Assembly: GCA_022709925.1 (NCBI GenBank)
Contig: JAKLHX010000007.1
Span: forward strand, 1-16,503
Source: Candidatus Margulisiibacteriota bacterium
GTDB lineage: Bacteria > Margulisbacteria > WOR-1 > JAKLHX01
Direction: 5' to 3'
Length of the DNA stretch: 16,503 nucleotides
A model generated the notes under the pieces. The model searched no databases. It was not told the origin of the DNA and was given only the letters and a program-made list of their open reading frames with translations. Positions 15,313 through 16,503 of this stretch are shown piece after piece. The number at the start of each line of letters is the position of its first letter. Position 1 is the first letter of the stretch. The position numbers were made by a program, and so were the translations under genes.

Positions 15313-16503
15313 CTTTATATTCAATTCCTTTAATTGTTTAGGATCAACGTCGGCCGGCGCCCCGGACAGCGGACAGAACGCCGATTGTGTCTTAGGGAAC
15401 GCTATCACGTCGCGAATAGAATCTTCGCCGGCTATGAGCATGACGAACCTGTCGACTCCAAGAGCTATCCCTCCGTGAGGAGGCGCCCCGTATTCAAGAG
15501 CTTCAAGGAAAAACCCGAATTTTGCCTTGGCTGATTCTTCGCTGTGGCCTAAAAGCCTGAATATCTTGTGCTGCACATCGCTCCTGTGTATCCTGATGCT
15601 TCCTCCGCCAAGCTCGGTCCCGTTGAGCACCAGGTCATAAGCTTCCGCTTTTATGGATGCGGGATCGCTCTCAAATCTTTTCTCGATATCATCAAGGTTC
15701 CCCTGAGGCCTTGTGAAAGGATGATGGCGCGACACCCATCTTTTTTCGGTATCGCTGTATTCAAGCAGCGGGAAATCCACGACCCAAAGGAAGTTGAATT
15801 TTGTCTTGTCTATCAAATTGTGCTTGTTGGCAAGAACGAGCCTTAACTGCCCCAGGACATTGGCGGCACTTTCTCTCTTGTCCGCCGCAAATATCAGGAG
15901 GTCGCCTTTCCCCGCTTTTGCCTTTGAGATGATCGCATCAACCTCTTCCTTTTTCATGAACTTGGTTATCGGGGATTTTGGCGCGTCGTCCCCGAGGGAT
16001 ATCCATGCCATCCCCTTGGCCCCGTTATTCTTGGCGATCTCTTCAAGGTGGTCTATCTCGCTCCTTGTGTAAGAAGCGCCGCCGCTGACATTGATGCACC
16101 TTACCACTCCGCCGGAAGCAACAACGCTCGCGAACACTTTGAATCCTGAATCTTTTACGGCATCCGAAACATCGACTATCTCGAGGCCGAACCTTGTATC
16201 AGGTTTGTCGGTCCCGAACCTGTCGATCGCTTCATCGTAAGGCATCCTCGGGAAGGGAGCTTTGACCGTCGGAAGCTCTTTGCTCAACCCTACTTTTTTT
16301 ACTTCCGAGAGGATATGCTCTACCATCCTTTCGGTAACGCAGATGACATCATCGCGCTCTACGAAAGACAGCTCCATATCTATCTGTGTGAATTCCGGCT
16401 GCCTGTCGGCGCGCAGGTCCTCGTCCCTGAAACATCTGGCCATCTGGTAATACTTCTCAAGGCCCGACACCATAAGTATCTGCTTGAACAATTGCGGAGA
16501 TTG
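15304..16503 (-). CDS. aspS: Aspartyl-tRNA synthetase, C-terminal 399 residues (5' end beyond window)
   Basis: AspRS charges tRNA(Asp) (and tRNA(Asn) in non-discriminating forms). The frame is open to the right edge and begins in the middle of the gene at QSPQLFKQ. Motif 2 (CFRDEDLRADRQPEFTQID) is near residues 24-42. The bacterial-type GAD insertion domain follows, then motif 3 (GIALGVDRFVML) and the family C-terminus (RDVIAFPKTQSAF.P.SGAP, ending ELNIKIL). About 190-200 residues, comprising the OB-fold anticodon-binding domain and motif 1, are missing to the right, so discriminating and non-discriminating forms cannot be told apart here. The stop TAG lies inside a palindromic repeat. Confidence 0.97.
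   Translation of the reverse strand, partial: QSPQLFKQILMVSGLEKYYQMARCFRDEDLRADRQPEFTQIDMELSFVERDDVICVTERMVEHILSEVKKVGLSKELPTVKAPFPRMPYDEAIDRFGTDKPDTRFGLEIVDVSDAVKDSGFKVFASVVASGGVVRCINVSGGASYTRSEIDHLEEIAKNNGAKGMAWISLGDDAPKSPITKFMKKEEVDAIISKAKAGKGDLLIFAADKRESAANVLGQLRLVLANKHNLIDKTKFNFLWVVDFPLLEYSDTEKRWVSRHHPFTRPQGNLDDIEKRFESDPASIKAEAYDLVLNGTELGGGSIRIHRSDVQHKIFRLLGHSEESAKAKFGFFLEALEYGAPPHGGIALGVDRFVMLIAGEDSIRDVIAFPKTQSAFCPLSGAPADVDPKQLKELNIKIL

Overview
All supportable genes lie on the minus strand, so the window is read from its right end to its left. The gene content is bacterial. The right half holds a compact housekeeping cluster: partial aspS, then purA, queC, a DUF366 gene, amj, ribF, rpsO and pnp. 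The left half is one uninterrupted reading frame of at least 2,827 codons that starts at 8483 and leaves the window without a stop. Frequent ATA (Ile) and AGG (Arg) codons, a giant secreted repeat protein with GLUG-type motifs, and a QueC whose loop reads EEAATFPDNS suggest an uncultured lineage such as Omnitrophota or another PVC/Elusimicrobiota-like group. That placement is an inference from style, not a proven assignment.

Right region (about 8577-16503). The C-terminal two thirds of AspRS is followed by a 94-nt gap. The gap holds a REP-like palindrome that contains the aspS stop, a possible promoter, and a hairpin with a T-tract ending exactly at the purA ribosome binding site. From purA to pnp the genes are packed like one operon. 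purA/queC, DUF366/amj and rpsO/pnp overlap by 4 nt (ATGA), queC/DUF366 and amj/ribF are 6-8 nt apart, and ribF/rpsO are 25 nt apart with a possible internal promoter. The products serve AMP synthesis (PurA), 7-deazaguanine synthesis (QueC), an unknown function (DUF366), lipid II flipping (Amj), FMN/FAD synthesis (RibF), the small ribosomal subunit (S15) and RNA turnover (PNPase).

Left region (1-8483). A 93-nt spacer after pnp carries a perfect consensus sigma-70 promoter (TTGACA, 16 nt, TATAAT), a strong Shine-Dalgarno site and a TTG start. The encoded protein has a clear signal peptide and then at least four tandem modules of about 730-750 residues. Each module has two halves. The first opens with an NW..NW element and carries GLUG motifs. 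The second opens with a related NW..NW element, continues as a beta-rich stretch and ends in an InlB-like unit. It is most likely an exported beta-solenoid surface or adhesion protein; its C-terminus, and so its anchoring or secretion route, lies outside the window.

No tRNA, rRNA, CRISPR array, insertion sequence or phage gene was recognised. Apart from the repeats inside the giant gene and the short palindrome after aspS, there is no sign of mobile DNA.
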